A stretch of 64,000 nucleotides of DNA from Prevotella sp. UBA2444 (GCA_002342665.1 DDQK01000010.1:1-64000), one strand, 5' to 3'. Counted from the stretch's first letter, positions 21,835-29,009 are shown. Notes: a model not told the origin generated them from the letters alone. Numbers and translations: made by a program.

Positions 21835-21946
21835 AATGAAGAAAAATTCGATAAGAAGTGGCTGAATCTGGGAAAAAGTGACTATTTTTGCAAAAAATAA
21901 CGGCTCACGCTTGAACGTTTGCAAAAAAATGCTTATCTTTGCCCTC
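21835..21946 (+). repeat. Promoter repeat, copy 3 of 3
   Basis: Third copy of the 110-nt repeat, with CTTG (21910-21913)-N20-TATCTTTG (21934-21941). It faces the radical-SAM peptide locus and is the only good promoter seen before it. Confidence 0.85.
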
Positions 21947-22096
21947 GCGACGGAGAATCCGCCGCAGACATGACATTGGAAGCGTTAAGCTTTCTCCGTA
22001 GTGATGAACTTGGACACTCATCAGAAAGTAATGGAGAGGTTACGGCGTTCTTCCCTTGGTTGTGATAGTATAGGTATATCCCTACGTCATACAAGG

Positions 22097-22170
22097 GTGT
22101 GAGCTGTTTTACTAATCTGTACTTTCGGGCAGTCCAAGGCCTATCACTAGGATTAGCGATAGGCTCACAC
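22097..22170 (+). promoter_or_regulatory. Nested hairpin in the leader of the radical-SAM locus
   Basis: The outer stem GTGTGAGC (22097-22104) pairs with GCTCACAC (22163-22170). An inner stem GCCTATC (22139-22145) pairs with GATAGGC (22158-22164). The two overlap by two bases, so they may be alternatives. About 40 nt separate it from the first start codon. No known riboswitch class was recognised. Confidence 0.45.
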
Positions 22171-22212
22171 TTCTTATTGTATGGCTATTAATTAACAAAT
22201 ATTGAGTTGAAT

Positions 22213-22410
22213 ATGGATGAATTATTAAAAATGATTGAAGGCTTGAATCTTTCAGAAGAGGAAAGAGCGCATTGGGAGTACGTAATAGCAAAATTTTTAG
22301 AATATCATATGCCGCCATCAAAAATGAATAAAGAGGATTTGAGATTTCTAAAAGAGAATGGATGGTATCCCTTTTTCCGGAGATTATATTTTGAAAAGAA
22401 AAGTGATTAA
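22213..22410 (+). CDS. Short ORF overlapping the radical-SAM gene
   Basis: 65 residues from ATG 22213: an acidic helical N-terminus (MDELLKMIEGLNLSEEERAH) and an aromatic/basic C-terminus (GWYPFFRRLYFEKKSD). Codon use is AT-rich like the next genes. Its end overlaps the radical-SAM frame: by 53 nt if that gene starts at ATG 22358, or by 8 nt if at GTG 22403, the latter being a classic coupling arrangement. No family is recognised; it could be an accessory protein or a second peptide substrate. Its distance from the promoter and the start-stop overlap favour it being translated. Confidence 0.6.
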   Translation: MDELLKMIEGLNLSEEERAHWEYVIAKFLEYHMPPSKMNKEDLRFLKENGWYPFFRRLYFEKKSD

Positions 22411-23968
22411 TTATTTGTATCGCCCAGAATGGACTTGTGGTAGATATGACGAACAATATAGGGTCGCCATATTTTACAATCTAATCGAAGGAATGGCTTA
22501 TTTCTTTGAGGATGTTTCTGCAGATGTGATTTGTGAGATATTATCTGTCAAAAAGAATGAGACTATAAGTATTAGTCATATCCTAAAGAATGTTGGTTTA
22601 GTAATGGAAGAACTAAATCCATTTCTGTCAGTATTATTAGATCGTGGTCTTATCACAACAAGTATACCAAATCAAGATGATATTGCCGAATATCGTAATA
22701 ATGTGCGATTGAAGAAAAGACAACATGTAGAGTCGGCGCGGATAGAATTTCAAGAACAGTCTGTGATAAATACAACAGATGCAGAGCGTTTGTATACAGA
22801 AAGAGTTGAAAGTATTACCAGCGTGATGTTTGAACTGACATATCGTTGTAGTGAAGCGTGTATTCATTGCTATAACCCAGGAGCGACAAGAAACGGTGAA
22901 GAGACTAATGAAAGAGGTAAGAGAATAGAACTTGGGATAAATGATTATAAAAGAATTATAGATGAACTATATGATCAAGGTCTTGTAAAAGTTTGCCTTT
23001 CTGGTGGAGATCCTTTCTCTAAGCCAATTGTATGGGATATCCTTAATTATTTGTATCAAAAAGGAATAGCAACAGACATATTTACTAATGGTATTAGCAT
23101 TTATAAGGATGCTAAACGTTTGGCTGCCTATTACCCTAGGACTATTGGTATTTCTTTTTATAGTAATATCCCTGAAGTTCATGATTCTATTACCAGAGTG
23201 AAAGGGTCTCACGGAAAGACTCTGAGTTTTATCAAGGAGTGTTCTCAATTGGGACTTTCAATGTATCTTAAGTGTTGCATTATGAAACCCAATGTGAAAT
23301 CTTATTATACGGTAAAGGATGTCGCTTATATGTATGGAGCCTTACCTCAATTTGACCTCAACATTACCGATTCAGTAGAAGGAGATGTTTGTGCTTCCAC
23401 AAACTTGAGATTAAATAATGAAATGATGGAAATTGTTCTTAGAGATAAGGATTTACCATATTATATTAGTGCTGTCGGTGATGTACTTGAAAACAGTCCC
23501 AAGCCCGATGGAAGTGGAAAAATGTGTAATGCAGGTTTTACGTCAATATGTATCACTCCAGAAGGAAATATACAACCATGTTGTGCATTCCCAATGAAAT
23601 TTGGAAGTGTAAAGCAAGGAAAAATAGTGGAAGTGTTGAAAAATAGTAAACCTTATATGTGGTGGAGATCAAAAGTGTTATCAGATTGTTCTGAATGTCA
23701 CCAACATCCTTATTGTGTTTTTTGCCAGATGTGCGCTGGCAATAATTACATAGCAAATGGAACTCCATTAAAACCATCAAAGAATAACTGCACAATAGCG
23801 AAGGAAAGATATTATTTGGCATTGAAAATGAAAGATGGATATGATCCATTACAAGGAAAGAGCCTAGAAGATAGACTTGCAGAATTAACAGTCGATATAC
23901 CAGTATTATATAGAAACTTCTCAAAGAATTATCGTGATATTTATGGGGTAAATGAGGTGTCCCAATAA
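22358..23968 (+). CDS. Radical SAM/SPASM peptide maturase with N-terminal RRE-like region
   Basis: 536 residues if started at ATG 22358, 521 at GTG 22403. Residues about 20-110 resemble a PqqD-type peptide-recognition (RRE) domain (YRPEWTCG...MAYFFEDVSADVICEIL...LLDRGLI). The radical SAM core follows, with CSEACIHC (Cys164, 168, 171) binding the 4Fe-4S cluster and LSGGDPF for SAM. A C-terminal SPASM domain holds auxiliary-cluster cysteines: 390, 398, 408, 409, 444, 447, 453, 456, 459, 478 with PEGNIQPCC and CAGNN. This architecture is known from enzymes that cross-link Cys side chains in ribosomal peptides (sactipeptides, ranthipeptides and relatives). The Cys-containing small ORF 33 nt downstream is the likely substrate. 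Chemistry is inferred. Confidence 0.9.
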   Translation: MDGIPFSGDYILKRKVINYLYRPEWTCGRYDEQYRVAIFYNLIEGMAYFFEDVSADVICEILSVKKNETISISHILKNVGLVMEELNPFLSVLLDRGLITTSIPNQDDIAEYRNNVRLKKRQHVESARIEFQEQSVINTTDAERLYTERVESITSVMFELTYRCSEACIHCYNPGATRNGEETNERGKRIELGINDYKRIIDELYDQGLVKVCLSGGDPFSKPIVWDILNYLYQKGIATDIFTNGISIYKDAKRLAAYYPRTIGISFYSNIPEVHDSITRVKGSHGKTLSFIKECSQLGLSMYLKCCIMKPNVKSYYTVKDVAYMYGALPQFDLNITDSVEGDVCASTNLRLNNEMMEIVLRDKDLPYYISAVGDVLENSPKPDGSGKMCNAGFTSICITPEGNIQPCCAFPMKFGSVKQGKIVEVLKNSKPYMWWRSKVLSDCSECHQHPYCVFCQMCAGNNYIANGTPLKPSKNNCTIAKERYYLALKMKDGYDPLQGKSLEDRLAELTVDIPVLYRNFSKNYRDIYGVNEVSQ

Positions 23969-24000
23969 TAACAATCTCTATAATCTAAAATTAAAGTAAT

Positions 24001-24120
24001 ATGAAAGAGACAGTAAAACTGAAGACTTTGAACATTTCATGTGCTTCAAATGTAGTGGCAATGTCCGCATGTGCTTACCAAAGCTCTTGCCCCACTGTTC
24101 TTGTGAAGTATAATCAGTAA
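24001..24120 (+). CDS. Candidate RiPP precursor peptide
   Basis: 39 residues, starting 33 nt after the radical-SAM stop. The N-terminal 12 residues are a basic/hydrophobic leader-like stretch (KETVKLKTLNI). The C-terminal part has three cysteines at positions 14, 24 and 30 among small residues (Ser, Ala, Val, Asn) and ends in a Lys-Tyr-Asn-Gln tail. Size, Cys content, composition and placement next to an RRE/SPASM radical-SAM gene fit a thioether-type RiPP substrate. There is no GG cleavage site and no transporter or protease gene nearby. It is followed by a perfect 12-bp hairpin that could stabilise its message. Not matched to a named precursor family. Confidence 0.72.
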   Translation: MKETVKLKTLNISCASNVVAMSACAYQSSCPTVLVKYNQ

Positions 24121-24129
24121 CTGTTCAAC

Positions 24130-24159
24130 GGGGATTGTCAATATGGATTGACAATCCCC
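24130..24159 (+). terminator. Perfect 12-bp hairpin after the precursor gene
   Basis: GGGGATTGTCAA (24130-24141), loop TATGGA, TTGACAATCCCC (24148-24159). No T-run follows, and the next start codon is only 4 nt away. It is better seen as an mRNA-stability or partial-termination element setting the ratio of precursor to downstream protein, perhaps also hiding the next ribosome-binding site. Confidence 0.65.
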
Positions 24160-24163
24160 TCAA

Positions 24164-25018
24164 ATGATAAATATGATAATGAGAAGATTTCCGGCTAAGG
24201 AAGTGCAATATAAGATATTGTGTTGTAATGCCTGCTCAGAAAGGGTATATCCATATATAAAAGATGAGGGAGGGGATAAAAGTCTCATATGCGTGAGTCC
24301 AGTTCACGGTAGAAGTTTTGTTGTGTCACATGACGGATCACAACGCTGGATTGTTTCTAAAGGAAATGGCTTAAGTTATTCTAATCATTCCTTTCTTGAT
24401 GTTTCTGAATTCGATAATTACGTTTGGGGAGCATTGACAGCAGAATGTGCTACTCGTGATTTTCATATAGGAATAGAGGTGAACAAACTTGGTATTAAGA
24501 CGAATATGATGCAATATGTAATAGAATTAGATTGCCAATTAGTCGATAAAGATAAAGTTATTAAACCATGTTTGCTGCAATATGAGGTAGAATGCCCGTA
24601 TCGTTTATGCGATTTCCCCTTTATTCCACATGATGAACAAAAGCGGATATATAGTTACTGGGAAAACTTTGATACTACCGGTAAAGAACGTTATCTTGTA
24701 GCTGCAAATATTTTAGTAAAGAATCTTTTTATTTTGCATACAAATAACGTTATGCATAATGCCTTGCATGTACAAAATTTTACATGGAAGTTAGAACTTT
24801 TAGACTTTGAATCTTCAAGGACAGATAATTTCCCATACGAAAACCATGGTTACGAGGAGAATGTTTTGATGCTGATGAATGGTGAAATAATGAAAACTTA
24901 TGAGATTATTAATTATATAGCTTGGTGTTTTGGCGAAATAGTTGATTATGCAAAAGTAGATGGTGTTTTCTATGATTATGGTTTTGATTTGAAGAAATAT
25001 AGAGTATTATATGAATAA
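24164..25018 (+). CDS. Phosphotransferase-like protein of the radical-SAM locus
   Basis: 284 residues (ATG 24164; 24173 and 24179 also possible). The C-terminal half carries NVMHNALHVQNFTWKLELLD followed by FESSRT, which resembles the HGxLHxxN...LxDFE catalytic pattern of aminoglycoside-phosphotransferase/kinase-like proteins. The N-terminal half is Cys-rich at its start (LCCNACSERV) and has no clear glycine loop (HDGSQRWIVSKGNG is a weak candidate). It could modify the peptide or be a pseudokinase. Placement directly after the precursor and strong AT bias shared with the radical-SAM gene tie it to that locus. The family is not securely recognised. Confidence 0.6.
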   Translation: MINMIMRRFPAKEVQYKILCCNACSERVYPYIKDEGGDKSLICVSPVHGRSFVVSHDGSQRWIVSKGNGLSYSNHSFLDVSEFDNYVWGALTAECATRDFHIGIEVNKLGIKTNMMQYVIELDCQLVDKDKVIKPCLLQYEVECPYRLCDFPFIPHDEQKRIYSYWENFDTTGKERYLVAANILVKNLFILHTNNVMHNALHVQNFTWKLELLDFESSRTDNFPYENHGYEENVLMLMNGEIMKTYEIINYIAWCFGEIVDYAKVDGVFYDYGFDLKKYRVLYE

Positions 25019-25184
25019 TTGGATTCCTTGTATGTGCTGTGGAAGGCAGTATCCGACTAACAGCCGTTGGTTTGTATGCGATTCTTGTGGCTATCGTATT
25101 TGTCCTCACTGCTTAAGCAAGCACAGTGGACGATATGGCTCAGGCTATAAGTGTAGCCAATGTATGTGGGGGAAGATGCAATAA
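25011..25184 (+). CDS. Small zinc-ribbon protein
   Basis: 57 residues with nine cysteines and two histidines in a CxCC...CxxC...CxxC...CxxC layout (CMCCG, CDSCG, CPHCL, CSQCM), expected to bind two zinc ions as a treble-clef or RING-like fold. It overlaps the previous stop by 8 nt and its own stop forms TAATG with the next start, so it is translationally coupled at both ends. It is too short to have been obvious and is easily missed. Its role is unknown, perhaps an adaptor for the next membrane protein. Confidence 0.68.
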   Translation: MNNWIPCMCCGRQYPTNSRWFVCDSCGYRICPHCLSKHSGRYGSGYKCSQCMWGKMQ

Positions 25185-26815
25185 TGATTTTAAGTGTTAT
25201 GGTTTGGATTGCGAATTTATTATTGACTATCATAGCATCTATTTGGGGGCTATGGGTATGCGGATGGGGACGTGCTGAATGGGATTCTCTTTTCATAAAA
25301 TGGTTTTTGATTTGTTGGAACGTAAAAGAAAAGAGTGGTAAAGTTGCGTGGAATGAGTTTCTTGCTATCATGAAGTATTTAACTCTCCATTACATACAAA
25401 GGCCCGAGGCTGACCTTTTGTATGAGTATGAGTCTTTTGTAAACATGACTCCGCTCTATCCTAATAATCATGGCCGTTATTCTGATGAGGAATTGGAGCA
25501 ATTGGCTTATCAACTTTATGGTGTTCAAAATGAACCAAGCATAAACCATGATAATAGTGAAGTGGCTTTTCATGCTGCGTCTGGTGGAGAACGATTAACA
25601 GAGACAGAAACGAAGAATAATGAGCAGCTGACTCAAGATGGTGTAAAATGTGTCTATTGTGGTGAGATAATCGAAAAGGATAGCTCATTCTGTCCTTACT
25701 GTGGGAAATCACAGTTGCAGGAGAAAAAGGTGGAAGAACCCCAGGCTGATGCAAAGCAAGAGCAGATGCCGTCGGAGCAACCTGTATCGGATCAGCCTTC
25801 TAAAGAAAAACCGACATCCATTCTGCAAGAAGAGGAAACGGTTGCCGAATTGAAGGAGAAGAAGAAGCCAAAGACTTGGCCCTGGATAGTATTGGCAGTT
25901 CTGCTGGCTGGAGTTGGTGCGTGGTATTTCCTCCAAAGTCAGGATCAGGAGATTCTGCCTGAGCGTGAAGTAGAGGCTGAGATAGCGGTTTTGCCAGACT
26001 CAATATATACAGAGGAAGAATATGTGGCAGAAGAGGAGGTCACAGGCTATCATTCATTTCTGGAACAGTTCTATAAGAATTATGAAGATGAGACGTATCT
26101 TCTGTCACATATCACGGTGAATGTGAAGAACAAGTTAAAGCGTGACTATGGCTACGATTGTCCATCAGGAGAGTGTCTGGCAACATGGGAATTTACAGCC
26201 CAACCTACAGGGGCTGACTTAGGGTTGGAAGAGGGACCGATAATTACTGCAACAGATGAGGAGGGCAAGTTTCAGGTTGATTTCAAATACTCTGGCTATA
26301 ATGGAGAGAAGAAAGAATATCAAACAATGACGGTGTTCCTGACCGTTACTGAAATTGATGGCAAATATTTGATTTCGGATTATGAATTAAAGGCAGATGC
26401 CGAACAGGGGCAGGATGAAACTCTTGATGATGACTTATATCAAGATGCTGGTGAGCTTGAAAATCGTTCTTCTGAGAATGGTCAACAAGAAGATAAAATT
26501 AAACAAACTTATGAGATTCTTCCAAATCCAGTTTTCCCTGGTGGTGATAGAAGCTTAGGCGAATATCTGAACAGAAATCTCAGATATCCTGTGGTTGCTG
26601 AGGAGAATGGCGTTCAAGGAACCGTGACTGTACAGTTTGTTGTTGGTAAAGACGGTATTGTGTCGAATGCTCGCGTTGTAAAATCTGTTGATCCTTCCTT
26701 AGATAGAGAAGCTTTGAGATTAGTGAATAATATGCCAAGATGGACACCCGCTTCTAACCAAGATGGCCCATTTGCGTCGCAACAAACTATTACAATTAAC
26801 TTTAAAATAAAGTAA
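25184..26815 (+). CDS. Membrane protein with zinc ribbon and C-terminal TonB domain
   Basis: 543 residues from ATG 25184 (coupled TAATG start; ATG 25160 is an alternative). A hydrophobic N-terminal helix (VWIANLLLTIIASIWGLWV), a helical region, a zinc ribbon near 158-178 (CVYCGEI...CPYCGKS), an acidic linker, and a second transmembrane helix near 230-250 (WPWIVLAVLLAGVGAWYFL) come first. A beta-rich outer domain and a TonB_C domain (last 90 residues: PVFPGGDRSLGEYLNRNLRY, VQFVVGKDG, ALRLVNNMPRWTPA) follow. TonB C-terminal domains contact outer-membrane receptors; such zinc-ribbon fusions in Bacteroidetes are uncharacterised. It may belong to the upstream operon or be independent. Confidence 0.82.
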   Translation: MILSVMVWIANLLLTIIASIWGLWVCGWGRAEWDSLFIKWFLICWNVKEKSGKVAWNEFLAIMKYLTLHYIQRPEADLLYEYESFVNMTPLYPNNHGRYSDEELEQLAYQLYGVQNEPSINHDNSEVAFHAASGGERLTETETKNNEQLTQDGVKCVYCGEIIEKDSSFCPYCGKSQLQEKKVEEPQADAKQEQMPSEQPVSDQPSKEKPTSILQEEETVAELKEKKKPKTWPWIVLAVLLAGVGAWYFLQSQDQEILPEREVEAEIAVLPDSIYTEEEYVAEEEVTGYHSFLEQFYKNYEDETYLLSHITVNVKNKLKRDYGYDCPSGECLATWEFTAQPTGADLGLEEGPIITATDEEGKFQVDFKYSGYNGEKKEYQTMTVFLTVTEIDGKYLISDYELKADAEQGQDETLDDDLYQDAGELENRSSENGQQEDKIKQTYEILPNPVFPGGDRSLGEYLNRNLRYPVVAEENGVQGTVTVQFVVGKDGIVSNARVVKSVDPSLDREALRLVNNMPRWTPASNQDGPFASQQTITINFKIK

Positions 26816-26870
26816 TAACCAGTGGCACAGATAGAGATTTATAAGAGTTTTGTTATCAACAATTGTGCAT

Positions 26871-27758
26871 ATGAGACGGTTCATTCAGCATCCAGACAAA
26901 ATGGTGGGCTATCTTTGCCTGAAGCCGGAGGTGACGGGGCTAGCAATCGATGTGTTTGTGGATGACAGCGCGGCTTATGTCAGGGACGGGCATCCGCTGC
27001 TGGCATTTGTAAGGAATGGGTATCGGAGTCGTGACGATAAGTTCCTTGCAATAGCGGTGGAGGACGGTCAGGAACTTCTGAGTGCGGATTTCTTCATCGA
27101 GATACTTGAAAGGGATGCGCTCGCAGTTAGACAGTTTCTCAAGGAGAATCAGGAACTGCTGAGGGCGTTGGCTGACGGAAAAATCGCTCAGCAGGAGTTT
27201 ATGGAACAGATGAAGATGTTTCGCCTGGAGTCGATAGCAGATGAGTTTGGAGGCATTTATGCTGATGGCGGAAAGCGGCTGCTGAAGTGCCCCGATGTGA
27301 AACGATACAGGATTGCAGAGGGTTGCAAGTGTATCGACATTGGCGCGTTCATGGACTGTGACAGTCTGGAGTGCCTGTATCTGCCATATACGTTCAGCAA
27401 AAGGATGGTGGACTTCACCTTTGAGAATATGCCCGTCGCCATTGAGCATTTCTGTGCGTGGGACAGGCCCTACGTGGAAGAGGTTTTCGATGTGAATGAA
27501 TTCTGGTGCGACGAGGACAAGACGGAGACCGACGAGTATGGGGTGGTGTACGCCAACGAGGGCCGGAGGCTGATACGGATGACGAATCCGTACCTGATTG
27601 GCCAGGAGTATCGGGTGCCCGATGGCGTGCTGACGATTTGCGACGGGGCGTTTATGTTCTGCCATGACTATCTGGGACTGTCGCTGCCCAGGAACATCAA
27701 GGTGATTGGCGACTATATTTTCGGAAAAGAGGGAGGAAAGATGGTAATACGCGATTAA
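26871..27758 (+). CDS. BspA-like leucine-rich repeat protein
   Basis: 295 residues from ATG 26871 (an in-frame TTG at 26850 is weaker). The N-terminal half is helical and acidic with no signal peptide. The C-terminal half carries LRR_5/BspA-type units: YRIAEGCKCIDIGAFMDCDS, LECLYLPYTF and YRVPDGVLTICDGAFMFC, LGLSLPRNIKVIGDYIF. It is GC-richer than the genes to its left, so the acquired AT-rich block ends around here. Such proteins are often surface binders, but without a signal peptide this copy should be cytoplasmic. Function unknown. Confidence 0.72.
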   Translation: MRRFIQHPDKMVGYLCLKPEVTGLAIDVFVDDSAAYVRDGHPLLAFVRNGYRSRDDKFLAIAVEDGQELLSADFFIEILERDALAVRQFLKENQELLRALADGKIAQQEFMEQMKMFRLESIADEFGGIYADGGKRLLKCPDVKRYRIAEGCKCIDIGAFMDCDSLECLYLPYTFSKRMVDFTFENMPVAIEHFCAWDRPYVEEVFDVNEFWCDEDKTETDEYGVVYANEGRRLIRMTNPYLIGQEYRVPDGVLTICDGAFMFCHDYLGLSLPRNIKVIGDYIFGKEGGKMVIRD

Positions 27759-27759
27759 T

Positions 27760-28053
27760 ATGGAGGATGTTTTTCTGTTTGAAATAGGACTCGGGTATGC
27801 TTCCGATGTGATCATCTCTGTGGAGATCCCGATGGAACTCCACGACAGGATCAGTCAGTATGTCGGTGAGGGGCAGTTGGCGAGGTTTGAGTTCGGCTTC
27901 CATTTCCAGGAAGTCATACAGCGGCAGTTCCCAAAGCTCGACATGATGATTCATGAGAAGATAGACGAATGGATAAGTGAGCACTATCTGGACGGGTATA
28001 GCGAAGAGGTATTGCACCAATATAGCCTCCAGTCATCGTGGTTTGAAGATTAA
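27760..28053 (+). CDS. Hypothetical protein
   Basis: 97 residues, acidic and aromatic, starting 1 nt after the LRR gene stop, thus in the same operon. It has a beta-rich start (VFLFEIGLGYASDVIISVEI) and helical end (LDMMIHEKIDEWISEHYLDG). No family recognised, no signal peptide or membrane helix. Confidence 0.6.
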   Translation: MEDVFLFEIGLGYASDVIISVEIPMELHDRISQYVGEGQLARFEFGFHFQEVIQRQFPKLDMMIHEKIDEWISEHYLDGYSEEVLHQYSLQSSWFED

Positions 28054-28099
28054 AAGCGAATATAATAGGGTGTAGGACTATTCCCTCCCTGCCGATGTC

Positions 28100-28303
28100 A
28101 TGAAGTTCATTGATTATCTGAGATAGATAGACGATACACTCACTTGGAAAGAGTGGAATAGAACGTTAATCCTGAGGGGGCTCATGCCTTACGCTGCTGT
28201 GCTTCATCTGGCGGGGAAGGATCGCTGGGAGGAGTTCGAGGCGAGCGCGTTCTTCCTGCTGGCGGATTTCTCTGAAAGGGAGAATCGCGTATATCCTTTT
28301 TAG
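28100..28303 (+). pseudogene. ORF remnant interrupted by a stop codon
   Basis: The frame starting at ATG 28100 reads seven further codons, then TAG (28124-28126), and then stays open for 58 codons to TAG at 28301 (TLTWKEWNRTLILRGL..., LHLAGKDRWEEFEASAFFLL). The downstream part looks like real coding sequence with GC bias like its neighbours. It could also be translated from ATG 28184 as a 39-residue peptide. The family is not recognised; called a remnant because of the early stop. Confidence 0.45.
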
Positions 28304-28460
28304 AGTTTTCAGATATACTCTATATACACTTATGCACTAAATGTAGGTAACTCTCTAAAATAAAGACTATTACGATATTTTTCATATACACTAAACGTTC
28401 ACTTTATATACACTACACGTTCACTACTTGTTCGCTTTCTCATAAGATGGGGGCTGTTTC

Positions 28461-28548
28461 TCGGTAGGAAAGTATGGGTTAGTCGGTAGGAAAGTGTGGG
28501 TTAGTCGGTAGGAAAGTATGGGTTAGTCGGTAGGAAAGTGTGGATTTG
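28461..28548 (+). repeat. Four tandem 22-bp units
   Basis: Units starting at 28461, 28483, 28505 and 28527, each TCGGTAGGAAAGTRTGGGTT plus AG (the last degenerates at its end); they differ mainly in alternating A/G at one site. There are no spacers, so it is not a CRISPR. Confidence 0.9.
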
Positions 28549-28581
28549 CCCGGAGTAAAGTCGGACTTTACTCCGGGCAAA
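28545..28581. repeat. Perfect 17-bp hairpin with a 3-nt loop
   Basis: TTTGCCCGGAGTAAAGT (28545-28561), CGG, ACTTTACTCCGGGCAAA (28565-28581). The sequence is closely related to the 22-bp repeats inside cbiA at 52321-52386. Confidence 0.9.
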
Positions 28582-28597
28582 GTCGAAGTGGTTGGTA

Positions 28598-28627
28598 GGA
28601 GGCTACTTTCGGGAAAAAGTAGCCTCC
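28598..28627. repeat. Perfect 12-bp hairpin
   Basis: GGAGGCTACTTT (28598-28609), loop CGGGAA, AAAGTAGCCTCC (28616-28627). Degenerate copies of the same words occur to 28700 (GAGGTGCCTCC, GAGGCTACTTTT). Confidence 0.85.
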
Positions 28628-28977
28628 AAATTTTTCTACGGAGCCTAGTTTTAACAAAGAGGTGCCTCCATTATCCGGAAAAGAGGCTACTTTTGGCGTA
28701 TAAATAGTCGGTTAGTGTATAATCAGTGTATATAAAGTGTACGTTTAGTGTATATAACTTTTTCTATAAGCAATTGATTATAAGTATCATTAGCTCATTT
28801 TAGTGTATAAGTGTATATGACATTATCAAATTTTAGGCGAAAAAGATACGGATGATCAGGAAAGGAGATTGTATATTAGCAGCGCGAAATTTCAGTGAAG
28901 ATATAGTATTGCATTACTTTTTGTCTTAGCCGAAAGTAGGGCCCGTTTCAGAAAAATAAAAGAAAAATCAGTTTTCT

Positions 28978-29009
28978 TTTGGTTTTTCGCTCGATTTACA
29001 CTACCTTTG
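28978..29009 (+). promoter_or_regulatory. Promoter of the 2-oxoacid oxidoreductase operon
   Basis: TTTG (28978-28981), 20-nt spacer, TACCTTTG (29002-29009), 42 nt before the ferredoxin ATG. Full match to the Bacteroidetes consensus. Confidence 0.85.

Larger units (their letters stand above)
21681..22212. other. Gene-free stretch: promoter repeat and structured leader
   Basis: 532 nt between the RhuM-like gene and the short ORF of the radical-SAM locus. It holds promoter repeat 3 (21835-21946), a transcribed leader of about 260 nt and the nested hairpins at 22097-22170. No coding sequence is apparent. Confidence 0.6.
28318..28817. repeat. Nested inverted repeats around a repeat core
   Basis: Inner arms: 28384-28414 and 28725-28755, 31 nt each, reverse-complementary with one mismatch. 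Outer arms: about 28318-28341 (TATATACACTTATGCACTAA) and 28795-28817 in inverse orientation, less exact. Arms are built from TATATACACT / AGTGTATATA units. Overall symmetry resembles a MITE or an ancient transposon remnant, but no target-site duplication was established. Confidence 0.7.

Noticed and set aside
22358-24120. Anaerobic sulfatase maturase (anSME)
   Set aside because: The SPASM pattern is compatible, but no sulfatase gene is nearby, and an RRE-like N-terminus plus a small Cys peptide favours peptide maturation.
26850-26870. TTG start for the LRR protein
   Set aside because: An ATG with similar context follows 21 nt later, and the extra residues add no domain.
28461-28548. Possible CRISPR array (regularly spaced repeats)
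   Set aside because: The 22-bp units are directly tandem without spacers, and no cas genes are in the window.
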